From Antarctobacter albus (lineage in GTDB: Bacteria > Pseudomonadota > Alphaproteobacteria > Rhodobacterales > Rhodobacteraceae), in NCBI RefSeq assembly GCF_900101505.1, contig NZ_FMZI01000008.1:220647-284646 (forward strand): 64,000 nt of DNA, written 5' to 3'. The notes below the pieces were generated by a model that worked only from the letters and a program-made list of their open reading frames with translations, did no database searches and was not told where the DNA came from. Every line of letters starts with the position of its first letter. Positions within the stretch are counted from its first letter, which is position 1. The translations under genes were made by a program, and so were the position numbers. Shown in pieces: positions 63,657-64,000 of this stretch.

Positions 63657-64000
63657 GGGTCAGGACTCGTTCTCTCTCAAAGCCAGAAGATTACGGTCGC
63701 AGCAAGTGCGATTGCTGAGAAGAAGGTTCGTGGGCAGCGGTCATAACGGGTCGCAACCCTCCTCCAGTCCTTGAGCCTGCCGAACATGATCTCGATCCGG
63801 TTGCGACGTTTGTATCTGCGCTTGTCGTACCGGACGGGCGTCTTCCGTTTCTTCCGGCCCGGGATGCAAGGATGTATCTTCTTGTCCTGCAAGGCTTCTC
63901 GAAACCAATCGGCATCATAGCCACGATCTCCGAGCAGCCACTTCACCTTGGGCAACCCGCTGACCAGGGCACGCGCCCCGATGTAATCGCTGACGGGTCC
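63657..64000 (-). mobile_element. IS5-family insertion sequence, partial at window edge
   Basis: The terminal sequence GGGTCAGGACTCGTT starts at about 63657 (preceded by CTA), 20 bases beyond the transposase stop, and is the probable inverted-repeat end. The other end lies beyond the window. Same subfamily as the relic at 44188-44378, in opposite orientation. Confidence 0.8.
63677..64000 (-). CDS. IS5-family transposase, C-terminal part (continues past the window)
   Basis: Frame open to the window end: GPVSDYIGARALVSG, WLLGDRGYDADWFREAL (second catalytic Asp), CIPGRKKRKTPVRYD, then KRRYKRRNRIEIMFGRLKDW with the Y-x2-R-x3-E-x6-K signature (catalytic Glu), ending SAIALAATVIFWL. A normal C-terminus; may be active if the upstream part is intact. 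Confidence 0.92.
   Translation of the reverse strand, partial: GPVSDYIGARALVSGLPKVKWLLGDRGYDADWFREALQDKKIHPCIPGRKKRKTPVRYDKRRYKRRNRIEIMFGRLKDWRRVATRYDRCPRTFFSAIALAATVIFWL

Overview
The window is GC-rich chromosomal DNA from an alphaproteobacterium, most likely a Rhodobacterales (Roseobacter-type) species. This rests on gene order (tilS-ftsH, fhs...folD, hisS-hisZ-hisG with a short-form HisG plus HisZ), a DUF1489 protein, ligase-associated Lhr/PdeM repair proteins, and dense ATGA-overlapping operons. No complete rRNA or tRNA gene and no CRISPR array was seen.

Left part (1-16 kb), mostly core: end of tilS, ftsH (TTG start), a methyltransferase and a MOSC protein; a one-carbon block (fhs, small membrane protein, chorismate mutase, folD) ending in a strong terminator; an epimerase; a minus-strand block with a thioesterase, pdeM, a small membrane protein and the Lhr-type helicase; then CoA-transferase/racemase, nitroreductase and a proline-racemase-family enzyme, converging on an aldo/keto reductase. 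At 16-17.7 kb are two secreted proteins (VWA; isolated CpaC-like N-terminal domain).

17.7-27 kb is one minus-strand purine operon: xdhA-xdhB-xdhC followed by a BMP-type nucleoside/purine ABC transporter (ATPase, two permeases, binding protein). xdhB carries an in-frame GC-rich palindromic insert. 27.2-31.3 kb holds ArsR/SRPBCC and MarR/MFS regulator-effector pairs and an odd alpha/beta hydrolase. 31.5-42 kb is core again: dnaE, a lipoprotein, slyX, hisS-hisZ-hisG, a YghU-type GST, ydcF, DUF1489.

42.3-49.1 kb is a decayed zone: an SDR gene with two frameshifts, an IclR gene cut at its 5' end beside IS5 debris, a second IS5 fragment joined to a broken adenine deaminase, a lysR with an internal deletion, an intact CodA-like amidohydrolase plus LysR, and scraps of a NitT/TauT ABC operon fused by deletion.

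49.1-62.9 kb is the most interesting part, an intact catabolic island: GntR regulator; a three-subunit molybdenum hydroxylase; a CobW/G3E GTPase with a His-rich loop; two paralogous TIM-barrel amidohydrolases, the first without the HxH metal motif; a UbiD decarboxylase and its prenyl-FMN synthase UbiX; an EamA exporter on the opposite strand; and a divergent NitT/TauT ABC importer. A 12-bp palindrome occurs upstream of both gntR and the importer, and a second multi-block signature is shared by the amidohydrolase promoter and the importer promoter, so the whole set looks like one regulon. My inference is uptake, hydroxylation, hydrolysis or decarboxylation, and prFMN-dependent decarboxylation of a (hetero)aromatic acid; the substrate is not readable from the sequence. 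IS5-family sequences in inverted orientation lie at both edges (remnant at 44.2 kb, partial copy at 63.7-64 kb).
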